A stretch of DNA of 23,220 nt from Lineolata rhizophorae (lineage: Eukaryota > Ascomycota > Dothideomycetes > Lineolatales > Lineolataceae): NCBI GenBank assembly GCA_010093515.1, contig MU001711.1, forward strand, positions 1 through 23,220, read 5' to 3'. Both the position numbers and the translations under genes were made by a program. Shown in pieces: positions 1-9,592 of this stretch; position 1 is the stretch's first letter; each line of letters opens with the position of its first letter. The notes under the pieces are model-generated. The model searched no databases, had not been told where the DNA came from, and worked only from the letters and a program-made list of their open reading frames with translations.

Positions 1-248
1 TAGCCTCGTTCGCGGTTGTTTGGGGGTGCTCGTTCGTTCCAGGTGTTGTTCCGTTCCGGACAGGGTCCGCAACGTCGGTTGGCCAGAGCCTGGGACCGGG
101 GACCTCCAGTATGTCTCTGCCCCCCGCCACCACCGGGTTTTCGCTCATCGATCGCGTTCTTGGAGCCATCAGAGCGCTCAGAGCGCTCATCAAGTGTCCC
201 AATGCTGGTACGTACGTAGTATAGCGCCGGTTCCTAGCAGTAATTCTA

Positions 249-266
249 TGGCCCAAAAGTGGGCCA
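249..266. repeat. 18-bp TGGCC palindrome, copy a
   Basis: The sequence TGGCCCAAAAGTGGGCCA has perfect 7-bp arms around a 4-bp centre. The bases after it (TGTTAC) nearly match those after copy b (TGCTAC). Read on the minus strand, its flank AATAGTAA is also found just before copy c, so the similarity extends a little beyond the palindrome. Confidence 0.75.
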
Positions 267-844
267 TGTTACTATTATTGCTACGGCGCGCTTCCCCTTT
301 CTAGGGATCTATTCTTGATTTAATTCTGCTGCGGTAACTTAGATTACTCACCTCCTGTAAACAACAGTCATGTCGAGAATGGTACAGTACCACGACGCTC
401 GAGTGCCTACTCAGATTGTGACATGGCGCATCACCCACTGGCCGGTTCCACATCACCGTTGCCTACTATGAAGCTTTAGAATATGCTCAGCCACTGGATG
501 ATGCGGCTTAATATCCCTTTCAGCTTTGTCTGGAACGACAAAGATTAAGAGACCAGGGCAGTATTCAGAGATCACCGGGATGATCAAATGACCTGAGAAA
601 AGCTCATGAGAGCGCTAGGAATCTATTATCGTCAGTCTCAAGGCATAATCTACAGCAGGTAGACAACGAGACTGAGACAAAGCTACAACTGATTCGCATA
701 CGATCTCCGTCCTTATCCGCTTGCAGGTACTGTTCAGGAGTCCAGTGACTTGGGATTCAAACCTGAATTTTTGCTGGGAGTAAAGCGTGGCAATTATTCA
801 GTCGCTTCCAAGCATCTTGTGGCGTGGTACTGTCTATAATGAGC

Positions 845-862
845 TGGCCCAGTTCTGGGCCA
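845..862. repeat. 18-bp TGGCC palindrome, copy b
   Basis: The sequence TGGCCCAGTTCTGGGCCA has perfect 7-bp arms and a 4-bp centre. It lies about 340 bp before the ATG at 1186 and about 125 bp before the TATA-like element, where a promoter-proximal binding site could sit. Confidence 0.75.
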
Positions 863-987
863 TGCTACCGTGACCCTGGCTCTTACCATAGCCACATTTT
901 GGACCCACTGACGCATTTCCAAGGCTCTCTTCCACGTTTTCCGTGATCCCCTTCGGCGGCCTCCACATATGATGCACCATGACTATG

Positions 988-994
988 TATATAA
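988..994 (+). promoter_or_regulatory. TATA-like element of the VWA/Hint gene
   Basis: TATATAA lies 198 bp before the ATG at 1186. The JEN-type gene has a TATA-like element at almost the same distance from its start. No promoter test is possible from sequence alone. Confidence 0.4.
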
Positions 995-1185
995 CCGAGA
1001 AGTCATTCCATCTTCAAAGCATCTTTCATCCTAACTTCCTAAAAATCCTCCACCCAGGCCGTCACTTAGACAGCTATCTACTAGAACTTAAACCTCTATC
1101 TTGACAACCCACGGATCGAAGCAAAGCCACTCCTCCCAGCAAGCTCGAATCGTCCATCGTAGTGACGTAACTCAGGGCAACACAT

Positions 1186-3796
1186 ATGGATTTCCTTAGC
1201 CAGGTGATCAACCACGAGAAGGGCGAGACGGATTATGACGACGACTTTGTCATGCTAGAGAGTTCAACATGTCTAACCCTCCACATCAAGGACGAGGAGA
1301 GGAGATCTAATCTAGATACCGTCATGTGTTGGAATATGGCATATTGATTGGTTATGCTACGAAGCGAGCGGAAGTTGGTTTTCACCACGATACGCGAGAT
1401 TGCGTACGTAAACCATACTACATACACTAAAATCAAACGATATGAAACAGCCCCATTCCGACATCATGCCTATCCCTAATTCGGAAAAGAAAGAAAAGAG
1501 CGCCCGCCCGCAGATCGACTGCAAAATCTCGATCTACCAGGTCGAAGACGACGGCCTGATCGTTAAGGTGGTCCCGCCGACGAAGCCGCTTATGAACCAG
1601 AGCCGCGGACCAGTTGAGATCGTGCTGTTGATTGACGTGTCAGGTAGCATGAATGATTTGGCACCCGTGCCACCGAGCAGCGAAGGCGAGGAGTCGGAGC
1701 AAAAGGGGTTGACGGTGCTGGATCTGACCAGGCATGTGGCGTGTACCATCGCAGAGAGTCTCAATGAGCACGATACGCTGTGTATCGTAACCTTCTCGAC
1801 TGACTGTAAGGTAGCCACTTTCTTTTACTTGATGATGTAGCGCCGATGTCTCCTTTCCAGCCTGCTAACACTTGTCCCAACATGTCCTCCTCAAGTGTCT
1901 TCCTATGAGTGTCAAGAACAAGAAGTTGGCGAAAGAAAAGATCTTGAGTATGCAACCAGAGCGCACTACTCACCTGTGGTCTGGAATGAGACTCGCACTC
2001 GACCAGTTCAGCGGCGATCGGGGCATGGCAGCAGCACTGATGGTGCTTACCGACGGCCAGCCCAATGAAACGCTATCCAACGGCATTGTTGCTGCAATGC
2101 GCAAATGATGTAAGGATAAGCAATTTGAGAGAATGCCCGTGCTTATTCACACGTTCGGTTTTGGCTCTAACTTAAGGATGGTCTCCTGCAGTCGATTTCC
2201 GAGTTTGGTGGGGGAGACTATTGCTTCGTCCCAGGTGCCAGCATGCTAGGCACCGTCTTCAACTACGCCGTCGCCAACCTGAAGTCAACATACGCCCAGA
2301 AGGTTACCTTGACGCCGAGGTACCCGGATACCCTGGAGCTTACGGAGCTCAGGACATAAATCGACAAAGCAAAGCCAGTGAAAGTCTCAGGTGGACAAGG
2401 GGGGACCTATATGGAGTACTCCATCAACTTGAGAACCATCCAATATCGACAGCCGCGCGACTTTTTCCTCCTACTTCGATGGCACCCTGACATGCGCGCC
2501 ATGGCATCGACAAACCTGCGCAGGTTGCCCAATATTCGGGCCACGTTGAATTATCGACAGCGACAGGAAGAAAAGTGGGCATTCGCTGAGAGTGATCCAT
2601 CGACTGACGGAAAAAGGCTCTCGCCGGCTGAAACAGCCTTCCACGTCTCACGCGCGATGACCGTTGAGTTTCTTTCTGGACTCTTCCCAATCACCGAACG
2701 AGGCGAACACAAACCGCTGCTAAATAACCGCGTGCCCACGTACGGCAGCTTATAGCACTTCCTCGCTCGGCTGCCTGCTAACAAGTTCCTTGACGACCCA
2801 CTCAACCTAGGCCTTATCCAAGACCTGATAGGCGCGGAAAACAAGAAGGGCGAAGTCGAGCTAGCGCTGCGAACGGTCGTCGAACCAAAGAAAGTAAAGA
2901 GTAGCTGGGAGAAATGGGGTTGCCACTACCTATCCAGCTTTCTGATGGCACATCAGTTCCAGAAGTGCTTTTCGTTCAAGGACCCGGGCACGCAACGCTA
3001 CGGCAAGAGCAGCCAGCTATTTCGCGACCAGCTCGATGTGCTCGACAACCTCTTCGACTCACTACCAGCGCCCCCGCCTTCAAGACCGCCGGTCCCCCTG
3101 TCGTACGGCACGGTGACTGGTGGCCGTACTGCTCCTCTGTCTCCGCCATCCGACATGAGACAGTATAGAAATGTCAAAAGCACGTGCTTTACGAGACACA
3201 CAAGAGTCCTGGTAGTAGATCCTGACGACAGTACCGAGAAGACGATCCCGATCGAAAAGCTGCGCACCGGCGACATCGTGAAGACACTCAAAGGCAACAC
3301 CAGGGCAGTGCGGACCGTGCTGAAGTGTCACACAGACCAGACCAAAGGCAGGACCATGACGGTGATTCCCGTCAACGACACCACCAATTTGTGGGTCACG
3401 CCGTGGCATCCCGTGTCGTAGGATGGTGGCCGCACTTGGATCTTCCCTGCGGAAGCCTACTCAGAGGAAAAACACCCAGAAATGGTGAAGATGGGCTTCA
3501 TGAAGCCCGTACACACGGTGCAGCTGGAGCACCAGGCAGGCGACGTCGCCAATGACCACGCAATCAATGTCGAAGGTCTGTGGGGCGCCACCATGGGTCA
3601 CGGGTTAACTCCTAAGAGCGCGGCCGGGAAGGTTGACGTGAGGATCCACGACTTCTACGGCGACTGGGATGCCGTCGCCAAGAGTCTCGACAAGTTGCCG
3701 AAGCATGATGGCCTAGCGTTAGGTGATGGCACGACGAAGGATAAGGCAACCGGTTGGTCGAGTGGCTTTCTTCCATTCCGGGGAGTTGAATTCTAA
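1186..3796 (+). pseudogene. VWA / Vwaint / Hint (Vint) domain protein, broken
   Basis: The reconstructed path has a short N-terminal segment (1186-about 1350), then a von Willebrand A domain with the MIDAS loop DVSGS (about 1635-1650) and the TDG metal-site motif (about 2049-2057). A middle region typical of VWA-Hint fusions follows, then a Hint domain of the Vint type. The Hint domain begins at the Cys codon 3185-3187 (context STCFTRHTRV) and ends near a GHGL motif (about 3600). The frame is broken by TGA 2106-2108, a one-base shift near 2172-2177, TAA 2357-2359, TAG 2753-2755 and TAG 3419-3421. Similarity to the family resumes after each. All four stops could arise by a single C-to-T change (CGA, CAA or CAG). 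An intron at 1811-1895 with branch CTAAC (1865-1869) keeps phase but ends in AAG. The join between 1186 and the segment from about 1442 is unresolved. VWA-Vint proteins are known in fungi and protists, but their role is poorly understood. Confidence 0.8.
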
Positions 3797-4106
3797 AGCG
3801 CTGATTGTAAGTTTTTTTTCATTTGAGACGGATACACTCTGGGCTTCTCTTTTTCATTTTTCAGATGTTTTGAGGCGCATATTTTGCAGCATAGGGATTA
3901 CTTTGAAATAATTTTAAACATATATGACACTCATTTCGCTTCTTTATGGATCTTTCAATTTTGGAGTATATTGAATTTCTCTCTACAACATTTACACACA
4001 CCTTCCATAGTTGAAAGTGATGAAGGAGACGATTCACCAATAACGACCATTTGACAGAGTATTCGTGCCCCAATTTCAGGCCCTGCAAAGTCTAGTAATA
4101 GTAAAG

Positions 4107-4124
4107 TGGCCTGGATTTGGGCCA
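4107..4124. repeat. 18-bp TGGCC palindrome, copy c
   Basis: TGGCCTGGATTTGGGCCA, with imperfect arms (outer TGGCC/GGCCA intact). The preceding AATAGTAA matches the flank of copy a on the opposite strand. Confidence 0.65.
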
Positions 4125-4191
4125 GTGCTATTTCCAGAGGAAAAGGCCAATGAACAGCCTCAGCTACAACTAGACTATCTGCTGTAGTCAT

Positions 4192-4209
4192 CGGCCTGAA
4201 TCTGGGCCA
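4192..4209. repeat. 18-bp TGGCC palindrome, copy d
   Basis: CGGCCTGAATCTGGGCCA lies 86 bp before the ATG at 4295, with two arm mismatches. The spacing of GGCC to GGCC is the same as in the other copies. Confidence 0.6.
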
Positions 4210-4294
4210 AGTGTTGAGTTAGTTCAAGAATATAAGGGATTAGCCACTTGAGAATGTTCAATGTCTTCGCCGTGCAACCGCTATTCTGATTGTA

Positions 4295-5396
4295 ATGTTT
4301 CGCGTAGATCAATCGCCTTCTGAGTGCGGGAAAATGCTGAACGAAATGACGGAGTTAAAGGCTCAGCTACTTTTTCTGATCAGTATGAAGCCTAGCAAAC
4401 AAATTTCCACCCTTGCGAACGCAGAAGAGAAGACCCGAGATTCCATATTGAGTAACATCCCGCAGCCTTCTCGCAGAGAGATAAGCCGTTACATTGCAGC
4501 TTTCCAAAAAAAAGGAGCACCAACCCTGGAGCACAACCCCAGAAGAATTAACACCAATTATATTAGAGAATCCTATTCCTCAACGTAGTGAGGAGTGGAC
4601 TAACGACGATATTGCAACAGTTTCCAGCGTACTCCTTATTTGTCGACGGTGGTATGGTATCATTATTTCATTCTAAATGATTTGTATATCCATTTAGACG
4701 TGGGACCACATTCACTATCAGCTCAAATGGCATCCGGGCCCACCAATGCAGAACACTCAGAGCCATCGTTCTGCAACTGTTTCCGTGAATACTGCCGATG
4801 CGTCAAAAAAGATTGTATTAGTCCGCTTTGGGCAAATATTAAGGGCAGTCAAACACTAACTAGGCTGACTACACATGAAGTATGGTCGCCATGATCGACC
4901 TGGCTCCCACAATGAGGTTTGCCTTCCGCATTTTAAGGTGTACAAAAGCGCGGCCGCGCTTCTCAAGCAGCATAAGATCAGTCAGCTCGAGATAGAGGTA
5001 ATTTTGACCACCATGGAGAAGGCAAAATACAGCTTTAATTGGTATACAACAGGTCTCTCTGAGTGCTACAAGGCGTTCAAGGGTAAAACAGTTAAAATTG
5101 TGAGAATTGTGCTCAAAGGGCCTGATATCCAGTTTGAGTATACTATTCCGTGTTCTGGGAAGATGCTTGGGAACAACACAGGAGGGCCATGGAGTTTCAT
5201 GGATTTTCAGAAATTCGTAGATTGGCAGCACACGGTATCTCACGCCTTCTTAGACCCAGGGCGCAACTATACCGTTCTACAGAGGTTAGAATACCCCTTT
5301 CTTGCCCAACTGAAGGCGTTGAATGATATAACTGAAGTTGAAGATGTCGACCTGCGCGTAAAGATTGGGTATGCCCGAGGACTGGGTTCAATATAG
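4295..5396 (+). pseudogene. Unrecognised gene, probably frameshifted
   Basis: I do not recognise the product. An ATG at 4295 opens a frame of about 70 codons rich in charged residues, up to an A8 run at 4506-4513. A one-base shift at that run joins it to another fluent frame (about 4514-4652; context PEELTPIILENP). A candidate intron, 4652-4697 (GTATGG, CTAAAT, TTTAG), follows, but splicing it makes a stop in phase. The segment 4698-4856 is open in the same frame, and after two stops a 173-codon frame runs from 4875 to the TAG at 5394-5396. The last part reads like real coding sequence, mixed alpha/beta in composition, with no signal peptide or membrane segment. The gene may be decayed, or I may have missed introns. 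Transcript data would decide. Confidence 0.45.
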
Positions 5397-5547
5397 AATT
5401 TTTTTATGTTTGAGGTGTTCTTCCTCTTGGATGACTTTAATGACTGAAACTTTATTTGTCGAACTAAATTAGCGTCGCGATCTTAACCGACTGAAGTGCT
5501 TGGGGCCGTCAATATTGCGAGGGGCTGAAATTCTTCGTTTATGCTAT

Positions 5548-6516
5548 CTATGATTTAAGTGTTACAGCTCTCCCTGCCGGTCCTAGAAGATAATTGAAAT
5601 GACAGTGCTCAATACCAACATGGCAATAGTGCAACACACTTCCTACACTTAGTCCGCCTTCCTCAACTTGAATCCAAGGTGGTAGATGTTTAGCTTTGGA
5701 TTTGAAGATATATAGAACTATTACGGCGACAAGGAATGGGATGCAACAGATCAATTCAAACAGCAAGAGAGTTCCAACTCTCAGAATTCTGAACCTCAGA
5801 AGAATAGCCGTAAGGCAGAGAAATCCACCGAATATTAAACACATTGAAAGAGCGGTCATGATAAAGGCTGAGACTACGCCAATTATCAAAGCGTCCTGGA
5901 TATTCGCCGTCGTGACCTTGGCCAAAACATCATCAAGAGGCTGAATGTCATTGAGATTGATCTGAAGTACCTTTTCAACCCCCGCCGGTATAAATTTCGA
6001 GATATTGAGAGGAAGGCTATGGCATGTAACGTTGTGAGCGAGTCTGACACAGAATTCTTCTATGCCAATTGAATAGTTTTGTGGTATCAGTACTTCACCC
6101 GGAAGTACGGTTGTTAATATACCTGCGGCACTCTGGACTTGGCTGATTACATTAGGTTCTATCGTTGCGATTTGGCTAACAACGCTAGGAGCCGCCGTCA
6201 CGATGCTATTAGCAACGCTCTCTGCTCCCGTTCCAGGAGATTGGATAAGATCTCGTTTCTGCCCTGGGTAAATATTTGGGAATACACCAGTAAGATTAAA
6301 CTGAACAAATTAGCAACAGGCCAAGATCAATGGTGATGGCATTACCTGTATGGTTGCGATTCCTGCTTTAGCATTGGTCTCTTTACACAAGGCCTGTAGA
6401 GCTAGCATGGCGCAGCTGATGGAGGCAAGTATAAACGCGGTTGCAACGCCATGGTTAAGCCATTTACGTCCATTCACCATGATGTCAGTATTTGGGAGAA
6501 TCCAAAATGAGGCCAT
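5548..6516 (-). CDS. Multi-pass membrane protein with glycosylated loop, unassigned family
   Basis: Two exons, 6516-6346 and 6258-5548, with an 87-bp intron (6345-6259, GTAATG to GGCAG) in phase 0, give 293 residues. Visible features are one membrane segment near the N terminus (about 24-44) and a loop of about 130 residues with likely N-glycosylation sites NYS (118), NVT (133) and NIS (142) and two Cys (127, 136). A long hydrophobic block (about 180-211) and a further segment (about 219-241) follow, then a short His/Cys-containing tail. The layout recalls fungal SUR7/PalI-type plasma-membrane proteins, but I see no diagnostic motif, so no function is assigned. It lies convergent to the gene ending at 5396, and downstream of and in the same direction as the cupredoxin gene. 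Palindrome copy g sits 40 bp before its ATG. Confidence 0.75.
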
Positions 6517-6962
6517 AAGTTACTGAGTGTTTCCTCTTTATATATTGTCCCCGGGTGGCCAAGGTTTGGGCCTGCCGGGTAGCCCACAATTGGACCACAA
6601 CTAATTAACGGGAAGTGACTGATCTCGCCCCAACTGTAAGTAATGTATACCCATGTCGTTGTAGCAGCCGCTCGCCCTGGAGGAGTGGCCTATTCCCAGG
6701 GCATTGTACAGCTGGTGGATGAGCGGAGATACAAGTCCTAAAAGATAAGGAACCTTAACTTAGCTATAGGAGCATTGAATATGTTCGGTCTGTAAGTTCA
6801 CAGGCTATTTCTGGTGATCCCAATGGTAGCAATGCGTCCTAATAGCAATGAATTCTAACTGCGACTACGAGATAGGTGTCCAAAGCACCGAATAAACATG
6901 TGGAGGAACTTCAAAGAAGAAACTATTTAGAACAGAAAATTTGCGTGCGAGGGTAAATAAAG
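6517..6962. other. Promoter-bearing spacer between two minus-strand genes
   Basis: This 446-bp spacer holds palindrome copy g and probably the promoter of the membrane protein gene and the terminator region of the cupredoxin gene. I see no coding frame. Confidence 0.55.
6556..6573. repeat. 18-bp TGGCC palindrome, copy g (diverged)
   Basis: TGGCCAAGGTTTGGGCCT keeps the outer TGGCC and the TTTGGGCC half of copy c, with mismatches. It lies directly upstream of the membrane protein start at 6516. Confidence 0.5.
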
Positions 6963-7898
6963 CTATCTTCGAAATCTGCCACTTATCAAATTTCTGCCAT
7001 CAAGCTCAAATCTTTCTTGCATTTGGGGTCTTTCCTGCATTTGAAATCTGTCTTGCTGGGGAGAAGTCGGCGAAACAAGATCAGGTTGATCTGTAGCAGG
7101 GGGAGCCGGAGGGGGCCGAGGACTTGAATAGGCTCGGATTCCGAGGTCTTCGGATTCGTCCTTAGTGAAAGAATGCACAGATTTCTGATCAGCTGGATCA
7201 GGTTCCTGTTTGTTTACTCTTGATCGAAGCACGAAATAGAGCGCCGCAGCAATCATTCCGATAAATACTATAACTCCAATAACTACCCTGGCGATCACAC
7301 CACCCGAAAGATGGTGGGCCGATGGTTTAAGTGTGCTCCCCGAGGCAGTAGAACCTTCAACTGGCCATGGCTCCCCCGGGAAGAACTGGAAAGACGCAGT
7401 CTGGGCAGCTTGCCTTTGTATATCGACAGAGGTTCCATTGGCAGGATTTATCACGCCAACCATACCATTAGAATGGCAAAACTGTAGTGCTGAACAGTAG
7501 AACCATATCGGTGAAGTGTCATTAATGACAATACTAAAGGTGAGATCCTGAATATTATCAGCTCAGATTCTTAAGGAAAGAGTATTATAACATACACTTC
7601 CATTACCATCCTGAGTAAGAACATTTTCTGAATGAAACCCCTGACCGGCTAGGTGGATTAGCTCGTACGGGACACGTGGGTTACAGCCAGTGCCCCCACA
7701 TGCGCTAGACCCCGTATACTCTCCGCGAACGACAGAATGGTTTGAGGGATAAAACTTGAACATTACAACATCACCGATGCTGGTGAATATAGTATCGGGA
7801 TCGTACTTGAAATTACCACCGCTCCCAACTTTCACCGTATGGACGTTTACAGGGGGCGCTAGCCGTGGAGGGATCATTTTGAAGATTTGGCGTAACAT
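6963..7898 (-). CDS. Membrane-anchored cupredoxin-domain protein
   Basis: Two exons, 7898-7596 and 7547-6963, with a 48-bp intron (7595-7548, GTATGT to TTCAG) in phase 0, give 295 residues. Residues about 18-137 form a plastocyanin-like cupredoxin fold of the type found in fungal extracellular serine-rich proteins, with the motifs FYPSNHSVVRGEY and PIWFYCSALQFC. A single membrane helix (about 186-208) follows, then a Pro/Gln-rich cytosolic tail with a doubled QMQER. Copper ligands: His54, Cys119 and Met130 are present, but Phe124 stands where the family usually has His, and a His occurs two residues later, so copper binding may be changed or lost. No signal peptide follows the ATG at 7898. 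The frame stays open upstream to a TAA but has no ATG there, so a first exon may be missing from this model. Probably a cell-surface protein. Confidence 0.8.
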
Positions 7899-8070
7899 GG
7901 TCTTCAAAGTGCTTTCAAGACAAATCAGAAAAGGGTAGTTATGAATGACAGCTAGAGAAGAGGAATAAGGAAAGATTTATGTACCGTCCGTTCTACACAG
8001 ACTAATTAAATCAAACGTTTGCTAAGGCGGAAAGCTTGTTGCCGACTCTACACACCGCTGCGCAGGCTCC

Positions 8071-8077
8071 TATATAA
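8071..8077 (-). promoter_or_regulatory. TATA-like element of the cupredoxin gene
   Basis: TATATA on the minus strand lies about 175 bp upstream of the ATG at 7898, between that start and palindrome copy e. Confidence 0.35.
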
Positions 8078-8110
8078 AGGTACTGGAATTTGACCTCTCT
8101 CTACCAAAGA

Positions 8111-8128
8111 TGGCCCAGATCTGGGACA
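8111..8128. repeat. 18-bp TGGCC palindrome, copy e
   Basis: TGGCCCAGATCTGGGACA has one mismatch in the second arm and a palindromic centre, GATC. It lies 213 bp upstream of the cupredoxin start at 7898. Confidence 0.65.
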
Positions 8129-8169
8129 CTTCGCTTATAAGCTGTCAAGATCGATACTTGGCTCTGCGG

Positions 8170-8209
8170 AACAAGGCTGCACCAGCCCAGAACGCTGGGC
8201 ATCCTTGTT
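8170..8209. repeat. Nested inverted repeat (hairpin)
   Basis: The outer arms AACAAGG (8170-8176) and CCTTGTT (8203-8209) enclose the inner arms GCCCAG (8185-8190) and CTGGGC (8195-8200). The inner part matches the core of the nearby TGGCC palindromes, so this may be a further diverged copy. Confidence 0.5.
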
Positions 8210-9573
8210 TGCATGGATATACTCATTTGCTCACCTACAGTTGACTATCTAATCTATATTGCCTGCTCTTTTCTGCGATGGTACCGTCTGCACATTTCGT
8301 AACGGTAATGGCATCTTAAAAATGATAGACGATATCCGCTTCCAGGTTTAGTATTTCTTACGGGGCTAGCTGCTCCTTCTTTAAAGTATATTCACTATCA
8401 AGACCCCTAAGTATGCTGGTAAGTAAAGCTGTATAACAACGGGCTTTATAAAGACGTTTTCTAACAGTTTTTATAATTACACGACGATGCTCGCGATTAG
8501 GCTACGGGAGAGGATGCTCCTAGATGCAGCATTTCAAACTGGAACGCCTGAGAAGCAGCATTACGCGTCCATAGCGCGACAGTCGCTTTCGGGTGAAGGC
8601 AGTCAAGACAGCGTCAAAACTTGGCTAGTATGGACCGTTGCTCGTTACAAAGGCGAATAAACGCGCGCTAGGAGCGGAGGCGGATACGAGATGCAAAAGT
8701 ACGACACTCCGAGATGTTGCGAGGAAAGGCAGAGGTAAGAAGTGATGGCGGGGCGCGCCAACACGCCTCGGTGCCTAGGCGTCTCGGTACCAACGTACCC
8801 TAAGAAACACAGCTGCAGCTCATATTTGATATCGCTAGCCCTCCAACCATGTCACTGTGTATAACTTTACTCTTGCTAGGGAGGTTTGAGGGCGGGCCTG
8901 CCTTGGCTAGAAGAGAGTTAGAACTTGCCACGGCACCTAAGCGTGCTGCTATCTTTCACATGGGTGGTGTGTTAGTGCCAGGTACTACCTACAATGGTGC
9001 TAGCTAGATTACCTAAGAAGACTAAAACTAATATTACTAGCACTCACAATTCACCTGCGTTTGTCCCTTCACATCTTAGTTTTCTAATACATATACCTAA
9101 TCAGTCAAATTGCTAAAGCTCCCTACTTACCGACATAGAGTTCATCCTATATTTGGAAACTGACATGGTGCATGATGTGTCATAAATATGCCATGGAAAT
9201 CAAAAGTCCGCTTCGGAGTTGAACTTTGCGTGCGTATGTGTCTATGCACCATCGTTCCCAAAATCAAATGTATGCTTAGGCGCCGGTAAAGCCCACAACA
9301 CTGAACTCCCGAGATAGAATGCAAGGCACAAGTGATGGTGAAAATTCTCGAAGGTGGCTGGTGCAATTCCAGTCCTACCCGTTCCCGGTGTTCGCCAATC
9401 GGAAGAAACCCTTTCCCTCTACCCTGGCTACTGAACAGGGCTTTCGGTTCATTGTTACATTTCGCATCTATTGGGCTACTCTATTGAACTACAGCAGTGA
9501 GCGTCGTGCAGTTTTCATTTTGGACTATCCGTTTGCCAAGAAAGCTCCCGTTTCTTTATCGTGATGAGTTCCA

Positions 9574-9592
9574 GGCCCTTCGGAGAAGGGCC
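9574..9592. repeat. Perfect 8-bp hairpin
   Basis: GGCCCTTC and GAAGGGCC are separated by GGA, at the point where base composition shifts. No role is evident. Confidence 0.6.

Larger units (their letters stand above)
1..1185. other. Intergenic stretch upstream of the VWA/Hint pseudogene
   Basis: I see no convincing gene here; the open frames are short and overlap one another. The stretch holds two copies of the 18-bp TGGCC palindrome (249-266 and 845-862), a tandem pair of GAGCGCTC palindromes (about 172-189), a TACGTACGTA palindrome (209-218) and a TATA-like element at 988-994 that fits the downstream gene. Confidence 0.6.
3797..4294. other. Intergenic stretch with two palindromes
   Basis: AT-rich spacer between the pseudogene and the next plus-strand gene. 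It holds palindrome copies c (4107-4124) and d (4192-4209). I see no gene. Confidence 0.6.
7899..9560. other. Gene-poor stretch upstream of the cupredoxin gene
   Basis: No credible gene. It holds a TATA-like element, palindrome copy e, a nested hairpin (8170-8209) and an 11-bp imperfect direct repeat, GYCTCGGTRCC (8765-8775 and 8781-8791). The part from about 8,450 to 9,100 is rich in CTAG-type words and short stops and could be old transposon debris, but no domain can be read. Confidence 0.5.

Noticed and set aside
2106-3421. Correction of premature stops by A-to-I RNA editing, as known for some fungal genes with UAG codons
   Set aside because: Two of the stops are TAG and could be edited to Trp, but the gene also has a TGA, a TAA and a frameshift that single-site editing cannot repair.
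650-4187. Shared words CTACAGCAGRTAG and AGCTACAACT near 650-690 and 4162-4187
   Set aside because: Their order and orientation differ between the two places, so they do not form one repeat; chance is likely.
9345-9385. Possible T-arm (GCTGG, 7-nt loop, CCAGT)
   Set aside because: The loop lacks the TTC start, and no partner to the 3' acceptor strand lies upstream.
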